Assembly (NCBI GenBank): GCA_946639085.1
Contig: CAMPBP010000022.1
Span: 1 to 10,761 of the forward strand
Source: an uncultured Lachnospiraceae bacterium
Lineage (GTDB): Bacteria; Bacillota; Clostridia; Lachnospirales; Lachnospiraceae
Direction of reading: 5' to 3'
DNA length: 10,761 bases
The translations under genes and the position numbers were made by a program. Under the pieces are notes generated by a model. It was not told the origin of the DNA, did no database searches, and saw only the letters and a list, made by a program, of their open reading frames with translations. The stretch's first letter is position 1. Every line of letters starts with the position of its first letter. Shown here in pieces: positions 1 to 7,932 of this stretch.

Positions 1-483
1 AGCGCCGTCCTCCCAGTAAACCTTGTATCCGTTGTATTCGGGAGGATTGTGGCTCGCCGTTACAACTATACCTGCCGTACATTTCTTTGTGCGAACCGCA
101 AAAGATAGTTCGGGTGTAGGTCTTAATGCATCAAAAACATATGCCTTGATACCGTTTGCGTTCAAGCAAAGAGCGGCAACATCGGCAAATTCCGGTGACA
201 TTCTTCTTGAGTCGTAAGCGATGGCAACGCCCATATCCTGTGTGCCCTGCTTGATTATATAATTCGCAAGACCCTGAGTTGCCTTTCTGACCGTATATAT
301 ATTCATCCTGTTCGTTCCGGCTCCCAGAATACCCCTGAGTCCGCCCGTTCCGAAAGCAAGATTCTTGTAAAATCTTTCCTTTATCTCATTCTCATCGTTT
401 GCTATTGACTTAAGCTCCGCTTTTGTTTCGTCGTCGAAATAAGCATCGCTTATCCAATAATTGTAACTCTCTTTGTAATCCAT
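1..483 (-). CDS. pgcA: Alpha-phosphoglucomutase / phospho-sugar mutase (PgcA type), N-terminal 161 residues, cut by window edge
   Basis: Interconverts glucose-6-phosphate and glucose-1-phosphate in the cytoplasm; glucose-1-phosphate is the substrate of the RfbA encoded at the other end of this window. Seen: FGTGGLRG at residues 44-51, [14 protein letters not shown] near 55-68, AYDSR at 89-93, [10 protein letters not shown] at 121-130, and the phosphoserine loop [13 protein letters not shown] at 142-154, where Ser144 should carry the phosphate. These match the Bacillus subtilis PgcA family, usually around 570-580 residues, so about 70% of the protein lies beyond position 1. The start is fixed by an AGGAGGG ribosome-binding site at 491-497, seven bases upstream of the ATG. 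It follows the glycosyltransferase gene by 42 bases and has its own promoter (515-543). A phosphomannomutase activity is possible, since the first third does not decide sugar specificity, but the family match favours phosphoglucomutase. Confidence 0.93.
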   Translation of the reverse strand, partial: MDYKESYNYWISDAYFDDETKAELKSIANDENEIKERFYKNLAFGTGGLRGILGAGTNRMNIYTVRKATQGLANYIIKQGTQDMGVAIAYDSRRMSPEFADVAALCLNANGIKAYVFDALRPTPELSFAVRTKKCTAGIVVTASHNPPEYNGYKVYWEDGA

Positions 484-514
484 GAGTTATCCCTCCTGTG
501 TTGCTTTGTGGTCT

Positions 515-543
515 ATTATAGAATATCACGCATTAATTTTCAA
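515..543 (-). promoter_or_regulatory. Near-consensus sigma-A promoter for the phosphoglucomutase gene
   Basis: On the minus strand, TTGAAA (538-543, five of six consensus bases) is followed by exactly 17 bases and then TATAAT (515-520, perfect -10). Transcription would start near 507-509, giving a leader of about 25 nt that still contains the whole AGGAGGG ribosome-binding site (491-497). The -35 box and most of the spacer overlap the last codons of the preceding glycosyltransferase gene, which stops at 526. Element quality, spacing and leader length all fit, so this is probably a real internal promoter that lets the mutase be made independently of the glycan operon. Confidence 0.78.
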
Positions 544-2475
544 AGAATAATCACTTCTGTCCAACGAGAAATTGGGATTGTAGTAAGGGTCTCCCGCTTC
601 AAGTTCGGCTTTCCATTTATTACGAAACAGCTCCGATTCGCGGTTGTAACGCTCTGCCTTTTCCCCTTGATCGTCAAGACCTCGCGAAACCGATTCGTAG
701 TGATAGAGTTCCGCAAAAGGTGTAAAGACGTTAAGTTTTCCGAGTTTGCGAAGCCTTAAACAGAAGTCCACGTCATTAAGCGATATCTCAAATTCGGGGG
801 AAAGACCGCCCAGTTCGTCCCAAAGCGACTTCTTGACCATGAGGCAAGCGCCTGTAACTGCGGTCACGTCCTGGGTATAGCAAAGGCGGCCCATGTAACC
901 CAAGTTCTCACGGGACTGTTTGTAGTGGGTATGCCCTGCCGTTCTGTGAGCGCCAAGCCCTATCACTACGCCTGCATGCTGTATCGTTTTGTCGGGATAG
1001 TAAAGCTTTGCGCCTACCGCTCCCACATCTTCACGCTGTGCGTACATCAAAAGCTCTTCGAGCCAGTTGACCGTTATAACTTCCGTATCGTTGTTAAGAA
1101 GCAATATATACTCTCCCGTTGCAAAAGTTACACCGAAATTATTAACGAGTGAATAATTAAATTTACCTTCATACGTGACCACTTGTATCTTGTCCGAAAG
1201 CTTCTTTAGATCCTCGTAACATTCAAACGTCTTTTTCTCGGTCGAATTGTTCTCTACGATTATTATCTCGTAATTTGTGTACGTTGATTTATCAAGTATT
1301 GAATTTACGCATCGCTCAAGATCTTCGGTATGGTCCTTGTTTGGAATAACGATTGATATTTTATGAGTCCCGTTAATCTTATATCGTATTTTAAATATCG
1401 TTTCAAAGGCTCTGGTGCCTGTGATCTTAAAGTCTGTATAGCCGTGAGATCTTAAATGATCGGCAACCGCACCCTTTGCAGCCGCTATCGCATACTCTTT
1501 TGCCGAGATATTTGAAGCGACCGAGCCCGAATGGCATCTCCAATAATAAAGAAGTCTCGGAACATGGACGATGCATTTTGCTCTGTCTGTGAGTCTTAAG
1601 ATCATATCGTGATCCTGGCTTCCGTCAAACTTCGTTCTGAAAAGTTCCGTTCCTTCAAGAAGCGTCCTTTTGAACACACTGAAGTGGCAGATGTAGTTAT
1701 TGGCTCTTAAGTTGTCCACGGCGTAATCGGTCTTAAAATTCATCGTGAGCATATGATCGATGTTGCCGCTCTTAAAGGTCGTTTCGTCACAGTATATGTA
1801 GTCTGCACCCTTTTCGTTGATCACCTTTACGTACTCATACAAAGCTTCGGGATGAAGCACATCGTCATGATCGAAAAGACCGATATATTCGCCGGTGGCC
1901 AGGGTAAGGCACTTGTTTGTGTTGCCCGAAATACCTTCGTTCTTCTCAAGCTTAAGATATTTGATCCTGGGATCGTTATAGGAATCAACAGTCTCTTTTA
2001 CGTAGGAGTGGGCATCGTCGGAACCGTCGGCAAGGCAAAGTTCCCAGTTTTTGTATGTCTGCCACATTACCGAATCGATCATTTCCTTAAGCATCTGCTT
2101 ATCGGTGTTATACAAAGGCACCAGGATCGAGATCAGAGGAGCATACTCAAATACGGTTTCTTCCTCGAGTTTTCTCTTCTCTTCGTCGGGAAAGCTCTTT
2201 GTACCGTACTGCTTCATTGCTTCACGCTCACGCTTCTTATAATCAAGCTTCATAAGGATGCCTCTGGGGCCTCCGAGATTTTTCACGCGCTTAGCGTTCC
2301 TTATGCAAAAATGCATGGCTTTTCTTGCGGGAGCGCTTGCCTTCCACACAGGATTGTTCTTTATTCTGTTAAGTTTGAAAGAAAGCTCTTCTTTTTCTTC
2401 CTCCAGCTCTGCAATACGTTCAGCCAGAAAGGCGTTTCTTTCAAGTTCTTCTTCGTAGCTTTGCTTGTAATCCAT
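526..2475 (-). CDS. Tandem-domain GT2 glycosyltransferase with N-terminal coiled coil (649 aa)
   Basis: Predicted cytoplasmic polymerising glycosyltransferase for the exported chain. An N-terminal heptad-like, Glu/Leu/Lys-rich segment (about residues 5-40) looks like a coiled coil. A first GT-A domain starts at ISILVPLYNTD (115-125), has the metal-binding FDHDD (201-205) and an acidic QDHD motif (287-290), and ends with YYWRCHSGSVA (310-320). A second GT-A domain starts at ISIVIPNKDH (373-382), has LNND (460-463), VTGACLMV (540-547), NDVDFCLRL (567-575) and YHYESVSRG (591-599). Both catalytic centres look intact, so it may add two linkages or sugars. The second-domain signature is common in rhamnosyl- and galactofuranosyltransferases; the donor cannot be read from sequence, though dTDP-rhamnose is suggested by rfbA/rfbC. 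A GGAG site (2484-2487) lies eight bases before the ATG, 17 bases after the upstream gene. The stop is TGA. Confidence 0.92.
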   Translation of the reverse strand: MDYKQSYEEELERNAFLAERIAELEEEKEELSFKLNRIKNNPVWKASAPARKAMHFCIRNAKRVKNLGGPRGILMKLDYKKREREAMKQYGTKSFPDEEKRKLEEETVFEYAPLISILVPLYNTDKQMLKEMIDSVMWQTYKNWELCLADGSDDAHSYVKETVDSYNDPRIKYLKLEKNEGISGNTNKCLTLATGEYIGLFDHDDVLHPEALYEYVKVINEKGADYIYCDETTFKSGNIDHMLTMNFKTDYAVDNLRANNYICHFSVFKRTLLEGTELFRTKFDGSQDHDMILRLTDRAKCIVHVPRLLYYWRCHSGSVASNISAKEYAIAAAKGAVADHLRSHGYTDFKITGTRAFETIFKIRYKINGTHKISIVIPNKDHTEDLERCVNSILDKSTYTNYEIIIVENNSTEKKTFECYEDLKKLSDKIQVVTYEGKFNYSLVNNFGVTFATGEYILLLNNDTEVITVNWLEELLMYAQREDVGAVGAKLYYPDKTIQHAGVVIGLGAHRTAGHTHYKQSRENLGYMGRLCYTQDVTAVTGACLMVKKSLWDELGGLSPEFEISLNDVDFCLRLRKLGKLNVFTPFAELYHYESVSRGLDDQGEKAERYNRESELFRNKWKAELEAGDPYYNPNFSLDRSDYSLKINA

Positions 2476-2492
2476 ATCGTTTTCTCCGGTCT

Positions 2493-4523
2493 TTATCTGA
2501 TCGTGATCTCTCTTGCGGAAAGCTTATAAAGTTTTTCGTTTAAAAATTTGTGTTCAAACAATAATCCTGCGTTGTATGTCCCGGCGCTTAAAGCTCCCAA
2601 GGGTATCTTTATCGCGAAGCCCGACATCTCGGCATTTTTCAGATCGGGACAGTTTTCGGCCACATCTTCTCTTAAGCATCCTTCAAACGGCAACGCATAA
2701 GTCTTTTCGCTTGAACAAAGGAGCAGACTCTTTTTATAACATGCGTTGTTTGAACCGGTGATGAACGAAAATCCCTGAACGTAATAAGCGTCCTCGTCTG
2801 TATCGAATACAAAGTCTTTAAGGTCGCCCGAAAACTCGATGCTCACGTAAATGCATTCTTCTTTTCTGTACTTTGAGATATCGATTTCCTTTATCCGTAA
2901 AGGCTCCTCGACCGCGGTACGGTATTCGTACTCCGAAGCCGGAACGATGGCGGTATTTAAACAATCGTTCACAAGATACTTGCTGTAGAAAGGATCTTTG
3001 CCCTTAAACGAAGGATGTTCTTTGTACAGCTCACTCTTTTCGGCCAAAAGTCTCTTAAGCGAATCGGGATCGGTATCTTTTCCGCGGCTTATCGACTCGG
3101 CATGCTCAAGCGAGATATTGTTGCACACTACGTTGTAATATCCGGCTTTATACAGTTTAAAACAAAAGTCTATATCGTTAAACGCAACTCTCAGAGCTTC
3201 ATTCAGTCCGCCCATGCTGTCGAAAAGTGTCTTTCGGACCATGAGACAGGCTCCGGTAACAGCCAGTACATTGTTCACAAGACGATTATAGCCATAGTAA
3301 TGGTCAATCCAGTCAGGCTTGAACTGAAGTTTATGGACGGGGCCGATCGTAGTGTTCACAACGCCCGCATGCTGGATTATGGAAGAGCGCGGATAAAAAA
3401 GCTTTGCGCCGACCGCGCCCGTAAAGCAGTAGCTTGCCTTATCCAGCATCTCCTCAAGGGTATAGGCTTCGGTAAAGGCAACATCATCGTTTAAGAAAAG
3501 AATGTAGTCGCCGGTGGCTTTCGAAGCGCCGATGTTGCACATCCTGGAGAAGTTAAATTCCATGGGATGATACTCGTAAACGAGGGAATACTTTGAAACC
3601 AGGGCTTCTATCTTGTCTTTTTCGAGAGTCGAACTTCCGTTGTCGACTATGATCGTCTGAAGTTCAACGCTTCCGGGACACGCATCGTAAAGGGAAGTTA
3701 CGCACTTCTTTAACATATCCGAGTTGTCTTTGCTGGGTATAACAACGGACAGCTTGGCTTTGTTCTCAAGAGTAAATCCGTCTTGATAATCGGGAGTACG
3801 AAGCCTCTTTGCTATCAAAGGTCCGCGCTCGTCGGTAATGTAATTGTTCTCGTAGCCCGTAGCGTGAACGAGTATCTCATCTATATGGATGACACTGCCC
3901 GTAATTCTGGTGGCATCCTCGTATATGTATCTTAAAAGTGTGTGGTAAATGCCCTTGGCGCCGGAATATCCCGGTGACATTTCAAGGTCTCTGAAAGCAA
4001 CACGTCTTACGGCGCAAATGTTGCAAAAATAGAAGTGATCGAGAAATGAGTTGGGAGACCAGTCGGGCTTAAAGTAAGGATCTTTTCTGGTGCCGTAAAT
4101 GCTCTTTCCGTAAAGGAGCGAACTCTCTTTATCAAGGGTCGCTATATCCTCGTCGCCGTATATCACCATACAGTCGGGATTGTCTTTAAAGCATTTGACT
4201 ATAAGGGGAATGGCACGGGCGGTAAGCTCGCCGTTTACGAAGACGCAGACGTCCTCGATAACGTTTTTGAACGCAAAATTCTCTCCGACTTTGTCAAAAG
4301 GCACTATGCTTACGGTGGTTCCTTCATAGTGAGTGACGTAAGAAGTCCCCTCTCTTCCCGCACGTACGGTCTCGGGATCCAAAGACATATCAAACTGCTC
4401 AAGGGAATTTTCAAGAAGTCTTATCCAGAAATCGTAAGACACTCTCTTTTCCGAAAGCCTGGCCTCATAAACGGAATCGGCTCTTTTCTCCAATTCATTT
4501 TTGATAAAGCTTTTAATGCCCAT
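2493..4523 (-). CDS. Multi-domain GT2 glycosyltransferase with degenerate first domain and C-terminal beta domain (676 aa)
   Basis: Second chain-building glycosyltransferase, paralogous to its downstream neighbour. Residues about 60-235 match the back half of a GT2 domain (YGDEDIATLD at 122-131, FKPDWSPNSFLDHFYF at 151-166). They lack the opening VP-YN strand, and VFVNGEL (94-100) stands where the neighbour has the metal-binding FDHDDVL, so this domain is probably inactive. The second GT-A domain is complete: KLSVVIPSKDN (257-267), IIVDNGSS (291-298), LNDD (344-347), QHAGVV (384-389), VTGACLMV (422-429), FNDIDFCF (448-455), ESISRG (476-481). Residues about 545-676 form a predicted beta-rich domain (LPFEGCLREDVA near 611-622, SGFAIKIP near 634-641), of a kind often appended to cell-wall glycan transferases. 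It starts two bases after the previous stop; an AAGAGGA site (4534-4540) ten bases upstream lies inside that gene. Donor and acceptor are unknown. Confidence 0.91.
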   Translation of the reverse strand: MGIKSFIKNELEKRADSVYEARLSEKRVSYDFWIRLLENSLEQFDMSLDPETVRAGREGTSYVTHYEGTTVSIVPFDKVGENFAFKNVIEDVCVFVNGELTARAIPLIVKCFKDNPDCMVIYGDEDIATLDKESSLLYGKSIYGTRKDPYFKPDWSPNSFLDHFYFCNICAVRRVAFRDLEMSPGYSGAKGIYHTLLRYIYEDATRITGSVIHIDEILVHATGYENNYITDERGPLIAKRLRTPDYQDGFTLENKAKLSVVIPSKDNSDMLKKCVTSLYDACPGSVELQTIIVDNGSSTLEKDKIEALVSKYSLVYEYHPMEFNFSRMCNIGASKATGDYILFLNDDVAFTEAYTLEEMLDKASYCFTGAVGAKLFYPRSSIIQHAGVVNTTIGPVHKLQFKPDWIDHYYGYNRLVNNVLAVTGACLMVRKTLFDSMGGLNEALRVAFNDIDFCFKLYKAGYYNVVCNNISLEHAESISRGKDTDPDSLKRLLAEKSELYKEHPSFKGKDPFYSKYLVNDCLNTAIVPASEYEYRTAVEEPLRIKEIDISKYRKEECIYVSIEFSGDLKDFVFDTDEDAYYVQGFSFITGSNNACYKKSLLLCSSEKTYALPFEGCLREDVAENCPDLKNAEMSGFAIKIPLGALSAGTYNAGLLFEHKFLNEKLYKLSAREITIR

Positions 4524-4525
4524 AT

Positions 4526-6622
4526 TTAGAATATCCTCTTAATGTTCTCGGCAAGTAATGCCGCGGTCTCATGAGGTATCTGAGTAATGTTCATTTCAAC
4601 GTTAAGTAAGCTGTCCTCGCTTCTTGCGAGTCCTTCAAGTACGAAAACGAGGTTGGGATCTTCGGTCTCAAAGATGAACGTATCTTTTCCGACCCTTTTA
4701 CCGTTACAAAGAAGAAACTTCTTGGAATCAACGGGATAAGGGTTGCCGTCTATATCGGCTCTTGTGATGGTCACTATACATGAAGATCTGAGAGGGTCCA
4801 GTCTTATGAATCTTTGGGCGGGTGATACCGGTACGGCTACCGAAGCACTCTTCTCGTTGGGATATGCGTTCTCGTAAAAATACGAAGTATCTTCCGAAAA
4901 ACTTCCGTCGGTGTTAGCGGGATAGATCTGGAACTTAAAGGCGCCATCGTTTGAATAAAGCTTACTTAAAACCGGGTAAGGATCGATTATCCTGTTGCCG
5001 ATAATGTCGCGCATTTCCTGCATAGAACGGTTCTTTCCCGTAACCTTTTTCTGGAAGGTAGCTTCGTCTTCTTTAAGGAGAGCGGCAGCCTCCGTGGAGA
5101 GTCCCAGTTTCTCATAAATTAAATCAAGATTTATTTTATTGCGCTTTTTATCCTCTAAAAGATAACAGTAAACAGCTCTGAAGGCCGTCTCTTTTACCGA
5201 TAATCTGGACTCTTTCGTCCACTCATAATCGATGAGCGTCCACTTGTCTTCGTCGATCAAAATGTTTGAAAATACCATATCGGTATCGGCTATCTTTTCA
5301 TCGCTTCCGTAGCCCGTATACTCAACATATTTATCAAACAGTTCGTAGAATGCTTTAAGATCGTCCTTCTTTAAGCACTCATCCATAAGCTCTTCGAGAG
5401 TATTTCCTTCCACATATTCAAAGCATGCTTCCGGAATCTCGTCTTTATGTATGACTTCACAGCGGTTTACGTTTAACTTGCCGCCTTCGTAGCGCTTTGT
5501 AAGACCGTTGAAGTAATCGTCCATCTTAAGTATGTGAGCATATCCTTCGGGGCAGAGAGCGCTCTTCTTTATTATCTTTACTTCTCTCTTACCGACAGGC
5601 ACGCGCTCTATCACCGTTTCAATCTGATATTCTCTCGCGCGGTCGTTTGAAAATCTCGCATAATCGATGTTCACATCGGGACCGATGACTACAAGGAAAG
5701 AGTTTGAAAATCTGTCGAAGACTTTATCCTTTATAAGGCTGTCGAATGCGTCTTTCTCGGAAAAGAGTTCAAGTCTTTCCATATCAAAATTACGGTAGTT
5801 ATCTTTGAGTTCTCCTACCTTTGGAAGTCTCTTGTCCGAGAAGAGAGTATGCATGAACTTGTAGTCGGGGTAAGGATAGAAGAATCTGTACTTATCCACT
5901 CCCAAGGTCTTAAAGATGTTCATAAGACCGTCTTTCGAGAAAGTCCTCACACCGTCATCCTTTTTGTATCCTTCGATGCCGGCGAAATATCTGCTTAAAT
6001 GATCTTCCTTACATCCGGCCAGATATTTAAGCCCAAGTCTGTTCTCGATGGCTATGACGATCCTTCCCTCGGGCTTAAGATGCTTTCTTAACATCATCAA
6101 AAAGTCCTCGTAAGGAGTCTCGGAATCGATATATGAAGCAGCGTACTCAAATACGCCTATAAGACATATGTAATCGAAATCGTTGTCGAGAGTCTTCTCC
6201 ACATCCGAAAAGTTTCCCACATGGATCGTAAGATTCTCGGCATCGGAATGACGGTTTGCGTTTATACGGCTTCTCTTTGCGGAAAGATCGCAGGAAACCA
6301 CCTCTCCTGCCAAAGTGGTGAAGGCACCGGTAACCGCACCGCATCCTGCGCCCACTTCCAGCACCTTATCTTTCTTGGTGATGGGAAGCCATCTTACTAT
6401 ATTTTCTCTTGCCACGGAAAGATGATAAAAAGTGGGCCAGTCAGCTCTCTCTTCTATGATCTGAGGAAACTCCACGGGAGCATATTTTTCGGTGATCTTT
6501 AAAAGATCATCCTCAACTTTGCCGTCGCAGTACAAGTCCTGTCCCGAATATACCGAGAAATCAAGAGTTACTTTGCCCTTCTTTTCTATCTTTTCGTTTG
6601 TTTTTGCTTCTTTTTTGGCCAT
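4526..6622 (-). CDS. SAM-dependent methyltransferase fused to a kinase-like domain, candidate WbdD-like chain-capping enzyme (698 aa)
   Basis: Seen: a class I methyltransferase fold with motif I VLEVGAGCG (87-95), an acidic Asp112 in SCDLS, IGVFEY (155-160) and ENRLGLKY (193-200). Then comes a linker region to about residue 320 and an aminoglycoside/LPS-kinase-like domain (about 330-490). There, DTDMVFSNIL (446-455) keeps the catalytic Asp448 and the Asn453 five residues later, and LIDYEW (463-468) supplies the metal-binding Asp465. The usual His of the HGD motif is Asp446. The last 130 or so residues look beta-rich, with no long coiled coil. Known: in E. coli O9a, WbdD is a methyltransferase-kinase next to wzm-wzt that caps the chain end and stops elongation. 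Inferred: a similar cap-and-stop role here. The alternative is a methyltransferase decorating the repeat, with the kinase fold serving another purpose. Clear AAAAGGA site (6628-6634), five bases before the ATG; 26-base gap from wzt. Confidence 0.85.
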   Translation of the reverse strand: MAKKEAKTNEKIEKKGKVTLDFSVYSGQDLYCDGKVEDDLLKITEKYAPVEFPQIIEERADWPTFYHLSVARENIVRWLPITKKDKVLEVGAGCGAVTGAFTTLAGEVVSCDLSAKRSRINANRHSDAENLTIHVGNFSDVEKTLDNDFDYICLIGVFEYAASYIDSETPYEDFLMMLRKHLKPEGRIVIAIENRLGLKYLAGCKEDHLSRYFAGIEGYKKDDGVRTFSKDGLMNIFKTLGVDKYRFFYPYPDYKFMHTLFSDKRLPKVGELKDNYRNFDMERLELFSEKDAFDSLIKDKVFDRFSNSFLVVIGPDVNIDYARFSNDRAREYQIETVIERVPVGKREVKIIKKSALCPEGYAHILKMDDYFNGLTKRYEGGKLNVNRCEVIHKDEIPEACFEYVEGNTLEELMDECLKKDDLKAFYELFDKYVEYTGYGSDEKIADTDMVFSNILIDEDKWTLIDYEWTKESRLSVKETAFRAVYCYLLEDKKRNKINLDLIYEKLGLSTEAAALLKEDEATFQKKVTGKNRSMQEMRDIIGNRIIDPYPVLSKLYSNDGAFKFQIYPANTDGSFSEDTSYFYENAYPNEKSASVAVPVSPAQRFIRLDPLRSSCIVTITRADIDGNPYPVDSKKFLLCNGKRVGKDTFIFETEDPNLVFVLEGLARSEDSLLNVEMNITQIPHETAALLAENIKRIF

Positions 6623-6648
6623 TTATATCCTTTTGTTAAATCGTGTTT

Positions 6649-7926
6649 TTATTTTCTTGTTATTACTATCCTTGAATTGGTATCAAAGAAACCGACTGTA
6701 TTTTTATCCGATACCACGGTGATGTCCATTGCATCGTAAAGCCTGTGATATACGGTAAAATCATCGAGTTTATAGCCCGTTACGCCAAAGGAAAGGAGAT
6801 ATTGTCCGCCCTGAAGGTCGATGTTCTGGGTAAACGTGATGTCAAACTCTTCTCCGGCTTTCGCATCGTCCAAAAATGCCTTTTCAAACATCGTATTGGT
6901 GCCGGTGATCTCCGTTCCTTTAACATCTTTTATCGTAAACGCAAATATGGGCTGCTTAACGTCTTTTGCAAATTTAACGTGCATATGGATGGTAAACTCG
7001 GAACCCTTTATAAGCGCGTTTGTTTTAAGTCCCTTCGAATCCGTAACGTAATACTCGGTAATGCGGGCGTCTTCCGAACCGTATTCGAGGGTATCGTTAC
7101 TCTCGCCCATCTTATCTTCGAGAATGTCTTTATACTCGGGATTCTTCTCGTGTGCAAACTGTCCCACCAGCACCTGCTTGTAAAGGTCGATCATCTCTTT
7201 GGGACCGCCTTCGGCAAGTTTATCTCCCTTATTCAACACTACAACACGGTCACAGTACTTTGCGATGGAACTTAAGTCGTGGGATACGAACAATATAGTC
7301 TTTCCCGCAGCCTTAAACTCTTCAAACTTGTGATAACACTTTGACTGGAAGAATACGTCTCCTACGCTGAGTGCTTCGTCTACGATCAATATCTCGGGAT
7401 CGATGTTTATGGCTACCGCGAAGGCAAGACGTACGAACATACCGCTTGAATAGGTCTTAACGGGCTGATAGATGTAATCTCCGATGTCCGCAAAGGATAA
7501 GATGTCGTCAAGACGCTTATCTATCTCTTTTCTTGAAAAGCCCATCATGGTGCCGTTAAGATAAACGTTCTCAAGGCCGTTGTATTCCATGTTAAATCCG
7601 GCTCCCAGCTCCAAAAGCGCAGAGATACGTCCGTTAACGCTGACGCTTCCTTCCGTGGGATTTAACACGCCTGTGATGATCTTAAGCATCGTGGATTTAC
7701 CTGAACCGTTGGTTCCGATGATACCGATGGTCTCACCTTTTTTGATGTCGATATCCACTCCGTTTAATGCGTAATGCTCTTTGTAATTGTGTTTCTTAAG
7801 ACCAAAGGCATCAAGAAGCCTGTCCGAGGGCTTATTGTAAAGCTTGTACATCTTCTTAAGCCCTTTTACGGATATGGCAAGATCTTCGCTGTATTCAGTT
7901 GACGTTTTCTTTTCTTCCTGACTCAT
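6649..7926 (-). CDS. wzt: Polysaccharide ABC transporter ATPase with C-terminal Wzt-type domain (425 aa)
   Basis: Cytoplasmic ATPase that powers export of a completed glycan through the permease encoded just upstream. Seen: an N-terminal extension, then Walker A GTNGSGKST (71-79), a Q-loop region with ELGAGFNMEYNGLENVYLNG (106-125) typical of the polysaccharide-export subfamily, signature YSSGM (159-163), Walker B ILIVDEALSVGD (179-190) and switch His216. After a linker, EYGSEDARITEYYV (281-294) opens a beta-rich C-terminal domain to residue 425. In E. coli O9a the equivalent domain binds the terminal cap of the chain. Its presence separates this protein from short TagH/RfbB-like ATPases and supports recognition of the specific glycan. 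The ATG lies three bases after the permease stop, in the same frame; AGGA is only one base from the ATG, so initiation probably relies on coupling to permease termination. An earlier in-frame start is impossible because of that stop. Confidence 0.95.
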   Translation of the reverse strand: MSQEEKKTSTEYSEDLAISVKGLKKMYKLYNKPSDRLLDAFGLKKHNYKEHYALNGVDIDIKKGETIGIIGTNGSGKSTMLKIITGVLNPTEGSVSVNGRISALLELGAGFNMEYNGLENVYLNGTMMGFSRKEIDKRLDDILSFADIGDYIYQPVKTYSSGMFVRLAFAVAINIDPEILIVDEALSVGDVFFQSKCYHKFEEFKAAGKTILFVSHDLSSIAKYCDRVVVLNKGDKLAEGGPKEMIDLYKQVLVGQFAHEKNPEYKDILEDKMGESNDTLEYGSEDARITEYYVTDSKGLKTNALIKGSEFTIHMHVKFAKDVKQPIFAFTIKDVKGTEITGTNTMFEKAFLDDAKAGEEFDITFTQNIDLQGGQYLLSFGVTGYKLDDFTVYHRLYDAMDITVVSDKNTVGFFDTNSRIVITRK

Positions 7927-7932
7927 TTCCTA
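7924..7932 (-). other. In-frame stop-start junction between permease and ATPase genes (TAG GAA ATG)
   Basis: The permease ends in TAG (7930-7932), one GAA codon follows, and the ATPase starts with ATG (7924-7926) in the same reading frame. The only purine-rich ribosome-binding match (AGGA) is one base from the ATG, too close for normal initiation. Re-initiation by terminating ribosomes is the likely mechanism; occasional readthrough would fuse the permease to the ATPase. Confidence 0.8.

Noticed and set aside
1753..2529. 258-codon open frame on the plus strand
   Set aside because: It lies antisense to two well-supported glycosyltransferase genes, has no recognisable domain, and is explained by the codon bias of the opposite strand.
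3015..3494. 159-codon open frame on the plus strand
   Set aside because: Antisense to the GT2 gene; no domain signature, and the minus-strand protein carries clear catalytic motifs throughout.
4526..6622. Firm naming as wbdD
   Set aside because: Domain order and context match, but the kinase motifs differ and the C-terminal coiled coil is missing, so the symbol was left blank.
6745..7275. 176-codon open frame on the plus strand
   Set aside because: Antisense to the ATPase gene with no family resemblance or convincing ribosome-binding site.
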